A model generated the notes under the pieces. That model had not been told where the DNA came from. It saw only the letters and a program-made list of their open reading frames with translations, and ran no database searches. The translations under genes were made by a program, and so were the position numbers. A stretch of DNA of 64,000 nucleotides from Mesoaciditoga lauensis cd-1655R = DSM 25116. GTDB taxonomy: Bacteria; Thermotogota; Thermotogae; Mesoaciditogales; Mesoaciditogaceae. The stretch is from assembly GCF_000745455.1 (NCBI RefSeq), contig NZ_JQJI01000008.1:21663-85662 (forward strand). Reading direction: 5' to 3'. Positions within the stretch are counted from its first letter, which is position 1. Each line of letters opens with the position of its first letter. Shown in pieces: positions 27,436 to 36,721 of the stretch.

Positions 27436-28330
27436 AATAACTCTGTACGCCCCCTTCTTTGAAGAACTTCAAATTCACCATGGTGGCGATTATGAGAACA
27501 ACGCTTAATATAACCGCCAAAGCGGATGAGTAACCAAAGCTCAGATTTTCAAAGGCTTTTTTGTATATTAGAACTCCCATCGTTTCCGTGGCATGGTAAG
27601 GTCCTCCGCCCGTCATGACGTATATTTCAGTGAAGACGTTCAAAGCGGCTATCGTGGATATTATCGAGCAGAACATCACGTAAGGCTTTAAAAGCGGCAA
27701 TGTTATCTTCCAAAAGATCGTTGAATTGGATGCACCGTCTATTTTTGCCGCTTCTACCAAAGTGGATGGAACTCCCTGAAGCCCTGCCAAATAAAGCATC
27801 ATGTAGTATCCCATTCCTTTCCACATCGTGACGAACATGATTGAAAAAAGTGCGATGTGTGGATTGGTCAACCATCCTATCGGTTGTGGTATAAGATGAA
27901 GAGCCATTAAAACGTAATTCAAAACGCCTCGTCGGGTAAAGATCCAATCCCAAGAAAGAGCCACGACTGTCATAGACGTTATAACGGGTATAAAGTAGAA
28001 TGTTCTAAAGACATTTACACCCTTCATCTGCCTGTTCACCAACAATGCCATTACTATGGCGAGAAGCTGAAGAGGAGGTACAACCAGCAAATAGAGAAAA
28101 CTGTTCTTCATAGCGTTCCAGAATTGCCAACTGTGAAACGCTTTTGTGTAATTGGCCACCCCTACCCATTTCATAGGGCTTATAAAATCGTATTTGAAAA
28201 AGGATAACACCACACCGTAAATCATTGGATAATAAGTGAATATTCCCAAAATAATAGCCGGAACCACTATGAAGAGGTATGCTATCCATGTTTGTTTTAC
28301 TTTTATCCTGTGATGAAAGTTATTCGCCAC
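27428..28330 (-). CDS. Sugar ABC transporter permease, MalF type
   Basis: First permease of the CUT1 system, 300 residues, six helices, with the EAA loop VEAAKIDGASNSTIFWKITLPLL. GTG at 28330 follows GAGGAG with eight bases between. The partner permease overlaps its 3' end. Confidence 0.92.
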   Translation of the reverse strand: MANNFHHRIKVKQTWIAYLFIVVPAIILGIFTYYPMIYGVVLSFFKYDFISPMKWVGVANYTKAFHSWQFWNAMKNSFLYLLVVPPLQLLAIVMALLVNRQMKGVNVFRTFYFIPVITSMTVVALSWDWIFTRRGVLNYVLMALHLIPQPIGWLTNPHIALFSIMFVTMWKGMGYYMMLYLAGLQGVPSTLVEAAKIDGASNSTIFWKITLPLLKPYVMFCSIISTIAALNVFTEIYVMTGGGPYHATETMGVLIYKKAFENLSFGYSSALAVILSVVLIIATMVNLKFFKEGGVQSYYG

Positions 28331-28364
28331 GTTTTCAACTCCTCGATTTTGAATTTAAAAATAA

Positions 28365-28394
28365 ACTTCGTGGAGCCGAACGACTCCACGAAGT
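28365..28394 (-). terminator. Intercistronic hairpin after the binding-protein gene
   Basis: CTTCGTGGAG and CTCCACGAAG form a 10-bp perfect stem, followed on the minus strand by TTTATTTTT. Located between the binding protein and the permeases. Such hairpins usually act as partial terminators or mRNA stabilisers that keep the binding protein in excess. Confidence 0.75.
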
Positions 28395-28407
28395 AAAAAC
28401 GTTCCGT

Positions 28408-29676
28408 TCAATCGTTTCCAGCTAAAGCTTCATCCCACGCTTTTGCCGCATCGTTCAAAGCCTGTTGAGGCGTTTTCACCCCCAAGAAAGCTGCAGATAT
28501 GGCATCGTTCAGAGTTTGAAAGAGTTCATGTGGATTTGGAATGTTGTAGATGACGTACGAAACATGATTCAATTCTTTTGCAGCCGTTATTCTTACTTTA
28601 GTCGGCAACGTGCCGTCATACTTGCTGAAGAACGGATCCTTAAGGGCAGATTTTCTCGTTGGGAATATGGTTACAAGCTTATCAAATGCGATTTCATTTT
28701 CCGCATTCGTGACGTAAGCCGCAAAATCGGCCGCCACTTTTGGATGTTTCGTTCCCTTAACTATCACCAAATCTTGAATTGCCGCACCAAAGATCTTTGA
28801 TTCGCCAAGTGGAACCGGTGCGACATCGGACTCTTCGTAGATATCCGGGCTGTTGACCTTTACTCTATCGGCAAATTGCGGGCCTGTGATCAACATGGCA
28901 AGCTGTCCTGAGCCGTAGAGCTCTGTGGATTTAGTCCAAGCTCCACCTTCGATTATGTTCTTCGGAAGGTAGCCTAATTTGTAAAGTGTTGCCCACTTTG
29001 TGAGAATGTGTACGTATTCCGGCTCGTTAAAGATGGCCTTCTTTCCGTCTGGAGAAAGCAATGGCAATCCATAAAAGAAAAGAGGGGGAGTGGAAGATTG
29101 CAATATGGTTGGCATCATGCCGTAAGTGCCCGTCCTGTCTTTTATTATTATTGAGTCTATGATGGCTTCATCCCACGTCTTTGGTGGTTGATTCGGATCC
29201 AAACCTGCTTTTTCGAAGAGCTTTCTGTTGTAGAACGTCACATCTGGCGCAACGTACCAAGGAAGTGAATACATTTTTCCGTTTATAGATGTTGCCTTCA
29301 ACATGCTCGCGAAGTAGTCGTTTATGACGTTGGAGGGCAGGAGATCGTTAAAAGGCAAGAGCGCTCCACGTCGCGCAAAATCCAAAGTCCAATCCGCGTT
29401 GAGGTTTACAACGTCTGGCACTTGACCAGAAGCAATCGCGCCCAGCAATTTCTGTTGCTCAACGTTCCACGGAATGTCTTCCCAGATTACTTTTACGTCT
29501 GGATGAGTTTTCTCGTAACCGTTAACTATGCTGGTGATGAAATTGGTGAACTTTGGCTTCAGCGACATAGTCCAGAACGTGATCGTCGTTGTTGCCATCA
29601 GTGCGCTGGAAAGCAATACGACGATCAATATGATGGTTCCAGCAATCGCAATTTTTCTGAAGCTGTTTTTCCTCAT
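28408..29676 (-). CDS. Sugar ABC transporter substrate-binding protein
   Basis: Extracytoplasmic solute-binding protein of family 1, 422 residues. An N-terminal hydrophobic segment (IAIAGTIILIVVLLSSALMA) serves as signal peptide; there is no lipobox cysteine. The SBP_bac_1 fold is suggested by FWTMSLKPKFTNFI, SLPWYVAPDVTFYNRKLFEKAG and AADFAAYVTN. The AGGAGG site is well placed. Context with NagZ and a ROK regulator points to an amino-sugar oligosaccharide as ligand; this is inferred. Confidence 0.92.
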   Translation of the reverse strand: MRKNSFRKIAIAGTIILIVVLLSSALMATTTITFWTMSLKPKFTNFITSIVNGYEKTHPDVKVIWEDIPWNVEQQKLLGAIASGQVPDVVNLNADWTLDFARRGALLPFNDLLPSNVINDYFASMLKATSINGKMYSLPWYVAPDVTFYNRKLFEKAGLDPNQPPKTWDEAIIDSIIIKDRTGTYGMMPTILQSSTPPLFFYGLPLLSPDGKKAIFNEPEYVHILTKWATLYKLGYLPKNIIEGGAWTKSTELYGSGQLAMLITGPQFADRVKVNSPDIYEESDVAPVPLGESKIFGAAIQDLVIVKGTKHPKVAADFAAYVTNAENEIAFDKLVTIFPTRKSALKDPFFSKYDGTLPTKVRITAAKELNHVSYVIYNIPNPHELFQTLNDAISAAFLGVKTPQQALNDAAKAWDEALAGND

Positions 29677-29696
29677 AAAGATACACCTCCTATTTT

Positions 29697-31100
29697 TTAA
29701 CCCCTTGTGGGGATCTCCTGAATCAATTTGAAACCCATTCCCATCGATACGGGAGTTGTTGAATACGTAACCACATAATTCTTTTCTTTGAAGATCTCCT
29801 TATCGTACGGATCATGAGATATAACATAGAGCGTATTTTGAGGAAGTGATTTGTGAAATTCAATAAGCTTTTCATTTCTAAAAGCGTCTACAACCATGTC
29901 CACGATCAAAGCATCATCTTCAAGAGAGATTGGTTTCGGATCCTCCAAATTGTATTTGACCACTTTTGCATTTAGCATTCTCTTTGCTTCTTTTTCTATG
30001 ATTTCGAAATGTTCGGTAAGCACATCCGCTTGACTCAACTGGCGAGGAAAGGGCATGAGAAACACTACCTTGTCTCTTTTTGAAAGCGAATTGATTCCAA
30101 TTTCCATTGCCCCGTCCGCCACTTCTTTTATAAAGCCTATGTTTTCTGGAGAGAAGTACTTGTTTATCAAGTGTTCCACCTTTTCTATAGACTTTCGAAG
30201 TTTACTTTCATTAATGCGTCCTTCTTTTACCAATTTTTCAAGCGCTTCGTAAAATACGTTGAAATTCTTTGTTCCTTCTGAGAGTAATATCATGTCTCCG
30301 CCAGCGTTGAAGAATTTTTCTACGATCTCTTCAACGGAAAAATTTGAAGATATCGCCTTCATCTCCATCGCGTCGCTCAAGATCACGCCTTCGTATCCAA
30401 ACCTATCACGCAATATCGAAGTCAAGATCTTTTTTGAAAGTGTTGCTGGAAGTTCGTCTACTGCCGAATAGATCACGTGAGAAGTCATGACGAGTTCTAT
30501 CCCGTTTTCCACGGCAGCTTCAAAAGGTAAAAAGTCTTCCCTTTCGAGTACATCTATAGGAGTGTCAACTTTCACTGCCGTTTCGTGTGAATCGGAAAAA
30601 GCTTTTCCATGACCCGGAAAATGTTTGGCGCAGGCAAGCATATTTTCGCTCTTGTATCCCTTCAAAAAGTTGGAAGAGTACCTTACAATTTCGTGGGGGT
30701 CCGAGCTAAGGGTTCTAAAACCCATGACGGCACTACTTTTTGGCGTGTACAAATCCATAACCGGTGCGAAGATCGTGTTGTACCCCAATGTTCTCATTAT
30801 TCTTGCGGACATTTTTGCATATTCTCTCGCGTAAATTTCCTTTGTTCTTCCCAACGCCATGTTTCCTGGAAAAGGCGGAACAAATGGGATCGTTTCAAGT
30901 TGACCGCCTTCGTGATCGGAAGAGATGAGAAGCTTCTTGGATTGTTTGTTCACAAAATCGAAAAAGTCTATCAGTTCAGGGTAATTCTTGCTTATCGATG
31001 GGTAAAGGATAACACCACCTACGTTTCTCCGCGCCAAAAAGGACTTTGTCTCATCATCTATCTTACTTATTCCACAGAAAAAAAGCCTGTCGTAATCCAT
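29697..31100 (-). CDS. nagZ: Glycoside hydrolase family 3, beta-N-acetylhexosaminidase
   Basis: Cytoplasmic hydrolase (no signal peptide), 467 residues. The NagZ signature KHFPGHG followed by FSDSHE (the His/Asp acid-base pair region) is intact, and the nucleophile Asp lies in ILSDAMEMKAI. SSDHEGGQ near residue 60 is also conserved. NagZ enzymes release N-acetylglucosamine from peptidoglycan or chitin fragments. ATG at 31100 is preferred because GGAGTGAG overlaps the end of the regulator gene just before it. It lies 20 bp before the binding-protein gene in the same operon. Confidence 0.9.
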   Translation of the reverse strand: MDYDRLFFCGISKIDDETKSFLARRNVGGVILYPSISKNYPELIDFFDFVNKQSKKLLISSDHEGGQLETIPFVPPFPGNMALGRTKEIYAREYAKMSARIMRTLGYNTIFAPVMDLYTPKSSAVMGFRTLSSDPHEIVRYSSNFLKGYKSENMLACAKHFPGHGKAFSDSHETAVKVDTPIDVLEREDFLPFEAAVENGIELVMTSHVIYSAVDELPATLSKKILTSILRDRFGYEGVILSDAMEMKAISSNFSVEEIVEKFFNAGGDMILLSEGTKNFNVFYEALEKLVKEGRINESKLRKSIEKVEHLINKYFSPENIGFIKEVADGAMEIGINSLSKRDKVVFLMPFPRQLSQADVLTEHFEIIEKEAKRMLNAKVVKYNLEDPKPISLEDDALIVDMVVDAFRNEKLIEFHKSLPQNTLYVISHDPYDKEIFKEKNYVVTYSTTPVSMGMGFKLIQEIPTRG

Positions 31101-31104
31101 ACTC

Positions 31105-32187
31105 TCACTCCGCTTCCACAACATTTTCAAATATTTGCTTTGTGAAGTTGAAGTTCTTTATCATCTTGCTCGAAAATCCAAGCGCAGCTCCCTTCGCAAT
31201 GGAAAAAGTGCCGTTACTGTCCACAACACCTTTTATCTTTCTTTCAATTTGAAATGGTATCTTTTCATACGTAGTTTCGATCAGATCTTTGCCAACCCAC
31301 CTTGGAAGCATGGTTATATCTCCACCTACGATGTACAACTCCGGATCAACTATGTCTACGGCTATTTCCAGAAGATCGGAAAAATAGTTTACGAATTCCT
31401 TTAATTTGAGCTTTTTAGGCACGTCTTTCTTCCTCAGGTCGTTTACTGTTAAACCTCTTTCTTGTGTGAGCGAAAAACTTCTCCAAAATTCACCCGCGCG
31501 AGAGTTGAATCCCTCGTGAATTTCACCATTTATCATTATTCCAGCTCCAATACCCACGGGCCTTTCAAGACAGTAAGGTATTGAAAAGATGAAATATATG
31601 AGATTGTTTGAACTCATAAAATGCGAAGCAGCGGCTGCATTCGCGTTGTTCATGACAATCGTTTTCACTTTAAGCTCATTTTCGATCATCTTCACAATTG
31701 GCATTTTCTTTATGTTCAGCGCCGTTGAAAGTACTATAGTTCCTTCTTTTGTTGAAACAATACCGGGAGTGGCTATTGATATGCCGATAAGATCTTCCGA
31801 TTTGTATTTGAAGTAAACATCTTTTATTATCTCAAGGATGTTTTCCCCATTCACGTCCATAGTCGCGTATTCTTTTTTCAAAACTTTTCCCCTTAAAGTT
31901 GCAATAGTGGACGTTACTTCTCCCTGTTCTATAGATATTCCCAATATTTTTTTCCATTCATCGTTAAAGGAAAGTATTCTTGTCTTTCTTCCCCCTTTCG
32001 AACTGGCGGGAGATTCTCCAATGGTCTTCACAATGCCGGTTCGTGTAAGAAGGCTAATATTTCTCGAGATCGTTGACGGATCGACATGAAGATGTTTTCC
32101 CAATTCGTTCCTTGAGCTTTGCCCGTTTTTCCACATGAAGCTCATTATCTTATGGTGAACCGTTGTGAATTCTATGGAATTAGTCAT
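31105..32187 (-). CDS. ROK family transcriptional repressor of the amino-sugar operon
   Basis: A 360-residue NagC/XylR-type regulator. The N-terminal winged helix (LGKHLHVDPSTISRNISLLTRTGIV, residues 24-50) is followed by the ROK sugar-binding fold, with GISIATPGIV and GAGIMINGEIHEG. The usual CxCGxxGC zinc motif is not seen. It is first in the operon with NagZ and the ABC genes, so it probably represses its own transcript and is relieved by an amino sugar. Confidence 0.9.
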   Translation of the reverse strand: MTNSIEFTTVHHKIMSFMWKNGQSSRNELGKHLHVDPSTISRNISLLTRTGIVKTIGESPASSKGGRKTRILSFNDEWKKILGISIEQGEVTSTIATLRGKVLKKEYATMDVNGENILEIIKDVYFKYKSEDLIGISIATPGIVSTKEGTIVLSTALNIKKMPIVKMIENELKVKTIVMNNANAAAASHFMSSNNLIYFIFSIPYCLERPVGIGAGIMINGEIHEGFNSRAGEFWRSFSLTQERGLTVNDLRKKDVPKKLKLKEFVNYFSDLLEIAVDIVDPELYIVGGDITMLPRWVGKDLIETTYEKIPFQIERKIKGVVDSNGTFSIAKGAALGFSSKMIKNFNFTKQIFENVVEAE

Positions 32188-32215
32188 GTAAAAGCCTCCA
32201 TACGTTTACTTATTT

Positions 32216-32273
32216 AGTTGCATGCATCACGCAACTAACTTAATTATAGTAGTCTTAACATTCATATGCAACT
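32216..32273 (-). promoter_or_regulatory. Promoter and operator of the amino-sugar operon
   Basis: On the minus strand: TTGCAT (32266-32271), 17 bp, TATAAT (32243-32248). Just downstream is an inverted repeat, AGTTGC-9 bp-GCAACT, at 32216-32236. A second half-site, AGTTGCAT, overlaps the -35 box. A repressor bound at both would block the promoter, as expected for autoregulation by the ROK protein. Confidence 0.75.
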
Positions 32274-32430
32274 TTGCTTACCAAGCTTTTTGGATGACAA
32301 TAGGCATCCTCACAGAATTAAACGTGATTATCTTCTTATATTTAAAAATATCGTCTATTTTCTCTGATTTTTGAGTTTTTAAGTTCTACTTGCGGTACCG
32401 AGCTTATTTATTGTCGAATTCACTTAACTC

Positions 32431-32512
32431 GTGCGTCAATGCTATAAAGTAATTCAAAAAGGGATTAAATCTCATTCTCGAAGTACTTATCAGAACATAT
32501 GAGCGAATCTGC
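32431..32512 (+). repeat. Family I element, copy 5 (truncated)
   Basis: Left arm of the element (GTGCGTCAATGCTATAAAG to CAGAACATATGAG) joined straight to the GCGAATC of the right arm, so the whole centre is deleted. It ends only three bases from the stop codon of threonine synthase. Confidence 0.7.
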
Positions 32513-32514
32513 CG

Positions 32515-33615
32515 TTACTTGTTTTTTAACCCATGACCTGTTATCGTGGAAACTATAACTTCATTTTTCCTTGATTCAGATTCTTCGATGTACTTTTGAA
32601 CTCCTGCGAATGTGGCGGCAGCGGTGGGTTCCATATGATAACCATTTCTCGCCATTTCTTCAAAACTGGCCATTATCTCTTCTTCGTTTACCGTTACGAA
32701 GTGTCCTTTTGTTCTTTTCACAGCATCGATAATCTGATTTGCACGCATGGGAACTGCAATGGCGATTCCTTCAGCAATGGTACTCTTCACATGAAAATTC
32801 GCTTTGTCGTTCTTTTTGGAAAATGCCGCCGCAAGTGGAGCACAATTTGCAGCCTGAACGCTAATTATCTTTGGTACCTTTTTGGTAATACCCGCCTTAA
32901 AAAGATCCGTAAAGCCAATGTAAGCGCCTAAAAGAAGCGTGCCATTTCCAACGGGCAATATAACCACATCTGGGGCTTTCCATCCCAATTGCTCTGTTAC
33001 TTCATATGCGAACGTTTTAGTTCCTTGAAGAAAGTACGGATTGTACACGTGACTTGCGTAATACTTATTTTCCACTTCGCGCAGTACAGCCTTTGCCGTT
33101 TCTTCCCTTGTTTGTCCTATTTTATGAATTCTCGCACCGTAGGCCATTATCTGAGAGATTTTAGATGAAGAAGTTTTTTCCGGAACGAATATGTCGCACT
33201 TTATCTTCGCTTTTGTGGAATATGCCGCTATGGCCGCACCGGCATTCCCCGAAGAATCTTCTACAACGCTTTTCACCCCTATTTCCTTTACATGGCTTAT
33301 CAGGACTGATGCGCCCCTGTCTTTATAAGAACCACTTTGAAAGAGGTGATCCTGTTTTACCCAGATCTTGTGATTGTTTATAGGAATTAGAAGAAGAGGT
33401 GTAAATCCTTCATCAAAGGAAACGATGCTTTCATCTTTTTCTATTGGAATAGCCTCACGGTATCTCCACATGGTCGGCTTTCGTCTCTTTATCTCATTTA
33501 ACGGAAATTTCGCCTCAAATTGAAGATTCAAAAGTCCACCGCATGAAGAGCACTTGTATTCCTTGTAAGTAGGAAGATATTCTCTTCCACACGAAGAACA
33601 AATCAGCTTGACCAT
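32515..33615 (-). CDS. thrC: Threonine synthase
   Basis: PLP enzyme turning O-phosphohomoserine into threonine. The N-terminal zinc ribbon has CSSCG at residues 6-10 and CSSCG at 22-26. The PLP lysine lies in SGSYKDRGAS, and SSGNAGAA is the phosphate-binding loop of the fold II family. Length 366 is normal for the thermophile-type enzyme. No other threonine pathway gene is adjacent. A plausible inverted repeat (TTTAGA..TCTAAA, 33633-33678) lies in the leader. Confidence 0.85.
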   Translation of the reverse strand: MVKLICSSCGREYLPTYKEYKCSSCGGLLNLQFEAKFPLNEIKRRKPTMWRYREAIPIEKDESIVSFDEGFTPLLLIPINNHKIWVKQDHLFQSGSYKDRGASVLISHVKEIGVKSVVEDSSGNAGAAIAAYSTKAKIKCDIFVPEKTSSSKISQIMAYGARIHKIGQTREETAKAVLREVENKYYASHVYNPYFLQGTKTFAYEVTEQLGWKAPDVVILPVGNGTLLLGAYIGFTDLFKAGITKKVPKIISVQAANCAPLAAAFSKKNDKANFHVKSTIAEGIAIAVPMRANQIIDAVKRTKGHFVTVNEEEIMASFEEMARNGYHMEPTAAATFAGVQKYIEESESRKNEVIVSTITGHGLKNK

Positions 33616-33797
33616 TTCTATCCCTTCTCTTTAGAATGTGTATACGCAAAGAATATCACGCTTACACGTCTAAAGTAAATTCAAAACGATTATCAACCGA
33701 GCTCACACAGACGCATAAAAGCATTGACATGCTTTCAATTAAATGTTAATATTTTATGAAAGCTCGATGTGTTTTCCACATTTCGCTCATTCCTCAA

Positions 33798-34136
33798 CCT
33801 GTGCGTCGATGTTACAAAGTATTTCAAAAAAGGATTAAATTTCACCCTCGAAGTACTTGTCAGAACATATGAACTCTCCATCTGAAGATTCAAAATATGA
33901 GGTTGAGAGGCACAGGACGTGCCGAGAAAGCGAAGCACTCATGGACGAGTGTCTGAGCGTGCCTCATATTTTGAATTAGGAAGACGGAAAGAAGAGCGAA
34001 TCCGTTCTGACAGGACTTCGAAAAAATTGCCTTTACCGCTTGGAAAGCGGGTTCAAAATCAAAAAGTGTTGTCGAACGTTGCTCACATGTTTTCATAAAG
34101 AATTTTTGTAATGTCTTTTGTAATGTTCGCGCACAA
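33798..34136 (+). repeat. Dispersed inverted-repeat element, family I, copy 6 (longest)
   Basis: The longest copy, from CTGTGCGTCGATGTTAC to GTAATGTTCGCGCACA. Arms AATATGAGG and CCTCATATT, the two central hairpins and the outer CTCGAAGTACTTGTCAGAAC / GTTCTGACAGGACTTCGA pair are all present. The right side carries an extra piece of about 100 bp (from CCTTTACCGCTTGGAAAGCG) that is also found beside copy 4. It may represent the ancestral full-length form. Confidence 0.85.
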
Positions 34137-34343
34137 CATAAGTAATTCGTTTTTGCCTTCAAAAAGAAATAGCCGATCTTCATGTATATCTTTGCTGGGT
34201 ACTTTTGCAAATCCATACCTCGTTTAAGAATATGAGCAAAATTGGAAAGCGCAAGGTGTTTGAATTTACCGTACTGCATCATCGCAAAATGTATCTGAAG
34301 GTCTAGCAATATATTGTCACGAAACAAGAAGGGGGGAATTTTT

Positions 34344-36305
34344 ATGAGTTTCAAAATCTTAGCGCTTTTGGCGTTGGTTGTAACGATCACGTCTGTTTTT
34401 GTTATAGGTGCAAACGTATCATTCAACACAGGAAAGTTGATTTCTTTCGATGGGAAGAACTTCATATTCACACTTGCTGGAACGAATGCAACTGTGGTCA
34501 TTCCACTTGGAAAGATCTCAAAGGTATCTTTTGATAACAAAACGGAAAACGGTACCGGTTTGATCATGAAAAATGGCGTGAACCTCCCATATGCCAAAAT
34601 TTCGGTGATAAGAGATGGTAAGGCCTTTTTTACACTTCCGTTCGGTGAATTGGAAGCCAATCTCTCGGATATAGCGTTCATAAACTTCAAAAACATCACG
34701 GTGCTTTCTTCTCCATCTTCATTTAATTTCATCGTCCATCCATCCGTAGGTGGAAATTTTACAGCTAAACTCATATCGGTAAAAAAGAATGCCTACAAAT
34801 TTCAAACTTCATACGGAGCTCTCTCAATTCCATGGTCACAAATAAAAGATATCGAAAAGGTTGGTGCATTGCCGATTAAATCCGGCATTTTGCTCTATGG
34901 AAATGTTCTTACGGAAGGCAACGTATCATCTTTCGATGGCAGATACTACACTATCACAACATCGTATGGCAAATACAAAATTGTAAGCGGCTCTATCATT
35001 GCGCTTGCGAACGAGCGGCCAACAAAAAAAGTGAACTTCGGTTCTTTCTTGCTCTTAAAAGACGGGCAAGTTTTGGAGGGTAACATCGTTGATTCTAAAA
35101 GTGGAAGCATGATTTACCAAACGCCATGGGGAAAGGTGAAGGTACCAATGGATAGCATCGTATCGGTACAGATGAGAAAATTCGCGGGCGTTCGTATTAT
35201 AACAAAGCCTTCTGGCGTTGACGTTCAACTAGATGGTGTGAAGCTTGGAAAAACGCCTTTAAAACTTCCACTTACTTTAAAAGAAGAGCACGTACTCACT
35301 TTGACAAAGCCTAGGTATCAAATTCTGATGAAAAAGGTATGCGCATTACCTTATGCTCACTTAACTTTAAGCTACAAACTTTCATATGGGAACGTTTGGC
35401 AAAAGGATGGGGAAATGCCCAGTGCAAGGGGATATTTGTCTGCGGTGGAATATGAAGGAAAGATATATGTAATGGGAGGCTATGATAACAACACACAGCT
35501 AGATCTCGTAGAAGTCTACAACCCCAAAACGAATAAATGGAGTACTGCTTCCCCCATGTTAACGCCAAGAGATGAATTTGCGGCGGTGAAATGTAATGGA
35601 ATGATATACGCGATAGGAGGATGGAATGGATCACGATTGAATTCCGTTGAAGTTTACGATCCTCAAACAGATACATGGTCGGCCATAAATTCTATGCCAA
35701 CGGCAAGAAATCGCCTGGCAGCTGTGGAATATAACGGAAAAATATACGCAATTGGCGGCTATGCTGACGATGAGGAATTGGACACTGTAGAGCTTTACGA
35801 TCCTGAGAAAGGTGTGTGGAATGAGGTATCTCCAATGCCTACGCCAAGAGATGGATTTGCTGCCGTAAGATTAGGAGAGAAGATCTACACGATAGGTGGA
35901 GCAAATGAAAACGATGAGGCTTTGAATACGGTGGAAATTTACGATCCAGAAATGGATACGTGGACCGAAGGAGCCCCAATGCCAACGGCTAGGCTTGGAT
36001 TGACGGCGGTAGAATACGCAGGGAAGATCTATGCAATAGGTGGAGAGGATACGAATAGAGAGAGTTTGAACATCGTCGAGATTTACGATCCAAAAAACAA
36101 CAGATGGAGTGAAGCGAATTCCCCCATGCCCACCGCAAGAAGATGGATGGGAGGAGCCGAATATGATGGAAAGATATACATATTCGGTGGGGAAAATGAC
36201 GAATACGAAGTTTTAAACATGGTTGAAGATTACGTGCCTGGTGAAGCTTCCAAAAATGAAAATAACGAAGAAGAAGGAAGTGATTTTTCCGCGGTACTTT
36301 TTTAA
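34344..36305 (+). CDS. Exported PEGA-Kelch repeat protein, paralogue 2
   Basis: Same architecture as the protein at 7369-9609: signal peptide (ILALLALVVTITSVFVIGA), beta-rich domain, PEGA domain (TKPSGVDVQLDGVKLGKTPLKL), then six Kelch repeats with IYAIGG-type cores and YDPKTNKW-like strands. It has 653 residues and lacks the C-terminal beta domain, ending instead in a short acidic tail. ATG at 34344 follows AAGGGGGG. Single gene flanked by family I elements on both sides, so duplication with repeats is possible. Confidence 0.85.
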   Translation: MSFKILALLALVVTITSVFVIGANVSFNTGKLISFDGKNFIFTLAGTNATVVIPLGKISKVSFDNKTENGTGLIMKNGVNLPYAKISVIRDGKAFFTLPFGELEANLSDIAFINFKNITVLSSPSSFNFIVHPSVGGNFTAKLISVKKNAYKFQTSYGALSIPWSQIKDIEKVGALPIKSGILLYGNVLTEGNVSSFDGRYYTITTSYGKYKIVSGSIIALANERPTKKVNFGSFLLLKDGQVLEGNIVDSKSGSMIYQTPWGKVKVPMDSIVSVQMRKFAGVRIITKPSGVDVQLDGVKLGKTPLKLPLTLKEEHVLTLTKPRYQILMKKVCALPYAHLTLSYKLSYGNVWQKDGEMPSARGYLSAVEYEGKIYVMGGYDNNTQLDLVEVYNPKTNKWSTASPMLTPRDEFAAVKCNGMIYAIGGWNGSRLNSVEVYDPQTDTWSAINSMPTARNRLAAVEYNGKIYAIGGYADDEELDTVELYDPEKGVWNEVSPMPTPRDGFAAVRLGEKIYTIGGANENDEALNTVEIYDPEMDTWTEGAPMPTARLGLTAVEYAGKIYAIGGEDTNRESLNIVEIYDPKNNRWSEANSPMPTARRWMGGAEYDGKIYIFGGENDEYEVLNMVEDYVPGEASKNENNEEEGSDFSAVLF

Positions 36306-36309
36306 AAAA

Positions 36310-36515
36310 GAAGGCACTTTCAGACACTCGTCTGTGAGTGCTTCGCTTTTTGGCACATCTTGTGTCTCTTCACCTCATATTTAGGTTCTGAATCAATTTC
36401 AGGGTGGCAGAAAGGTCAAAGACTCTAGTCCAATGAGAACTCATATATTCTAACAAATACTTTGAGAGTGAGATTTAACCTCTTGTTGAAATTTTTTGTA
36501 ACATCGATGCACACA
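36310..36515 (-). repeat. Family I element, copy 7 (degenerate, one end truncated)
   Basis: Starts immediately after the Kelch gene stop with GGCACTTTCAGACACTCG and continues through the hairpins to TCATATATTCTAACAAATACTTTGAGAG and GTAACATCGATGCACAC. The half that should lie upstream is absent. Many point differences suggest it is older than the other copies. Confidence 0.7.
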
Positions 36516-36637
36516 ATGAATGTTTTAAAAACAGTTAAAAAATAGAGAAATACTGAGAACGGCTAATAAATACTTCAGAAACAGGCCGTATTAGCTGATA
36601 ATCACTATTAATAACTTTATATGGACATAAATCGGTG

Positions 36638-36666
36638 TTGACAACATTGCATTTATATTTTAATAT
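36638..36666 (+). promoter_or_regulatory. Promoter of the ROK regulator gene
   Basis: TTGACA at 36638-36643 and TAATAT at 36661-36666 with a 17-bp spacer, about 55 bp before the start codon. Confidence 0.7.
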
Positions 36667-36721
36667 GATATTGTAAAGGATCATTACTTACTAAATAAAA
36701 AATTAATTAAAGGGGTTTTGA

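Noticed and set aside
33890..34774. 294-codon open frame on the minus strand
   Set aside because: It runs through repeat copy 6 and antisense to the PEGA-Kelch gene. A short part near 34143-34310 could be an old gene fragment, but nothing supports a gene.
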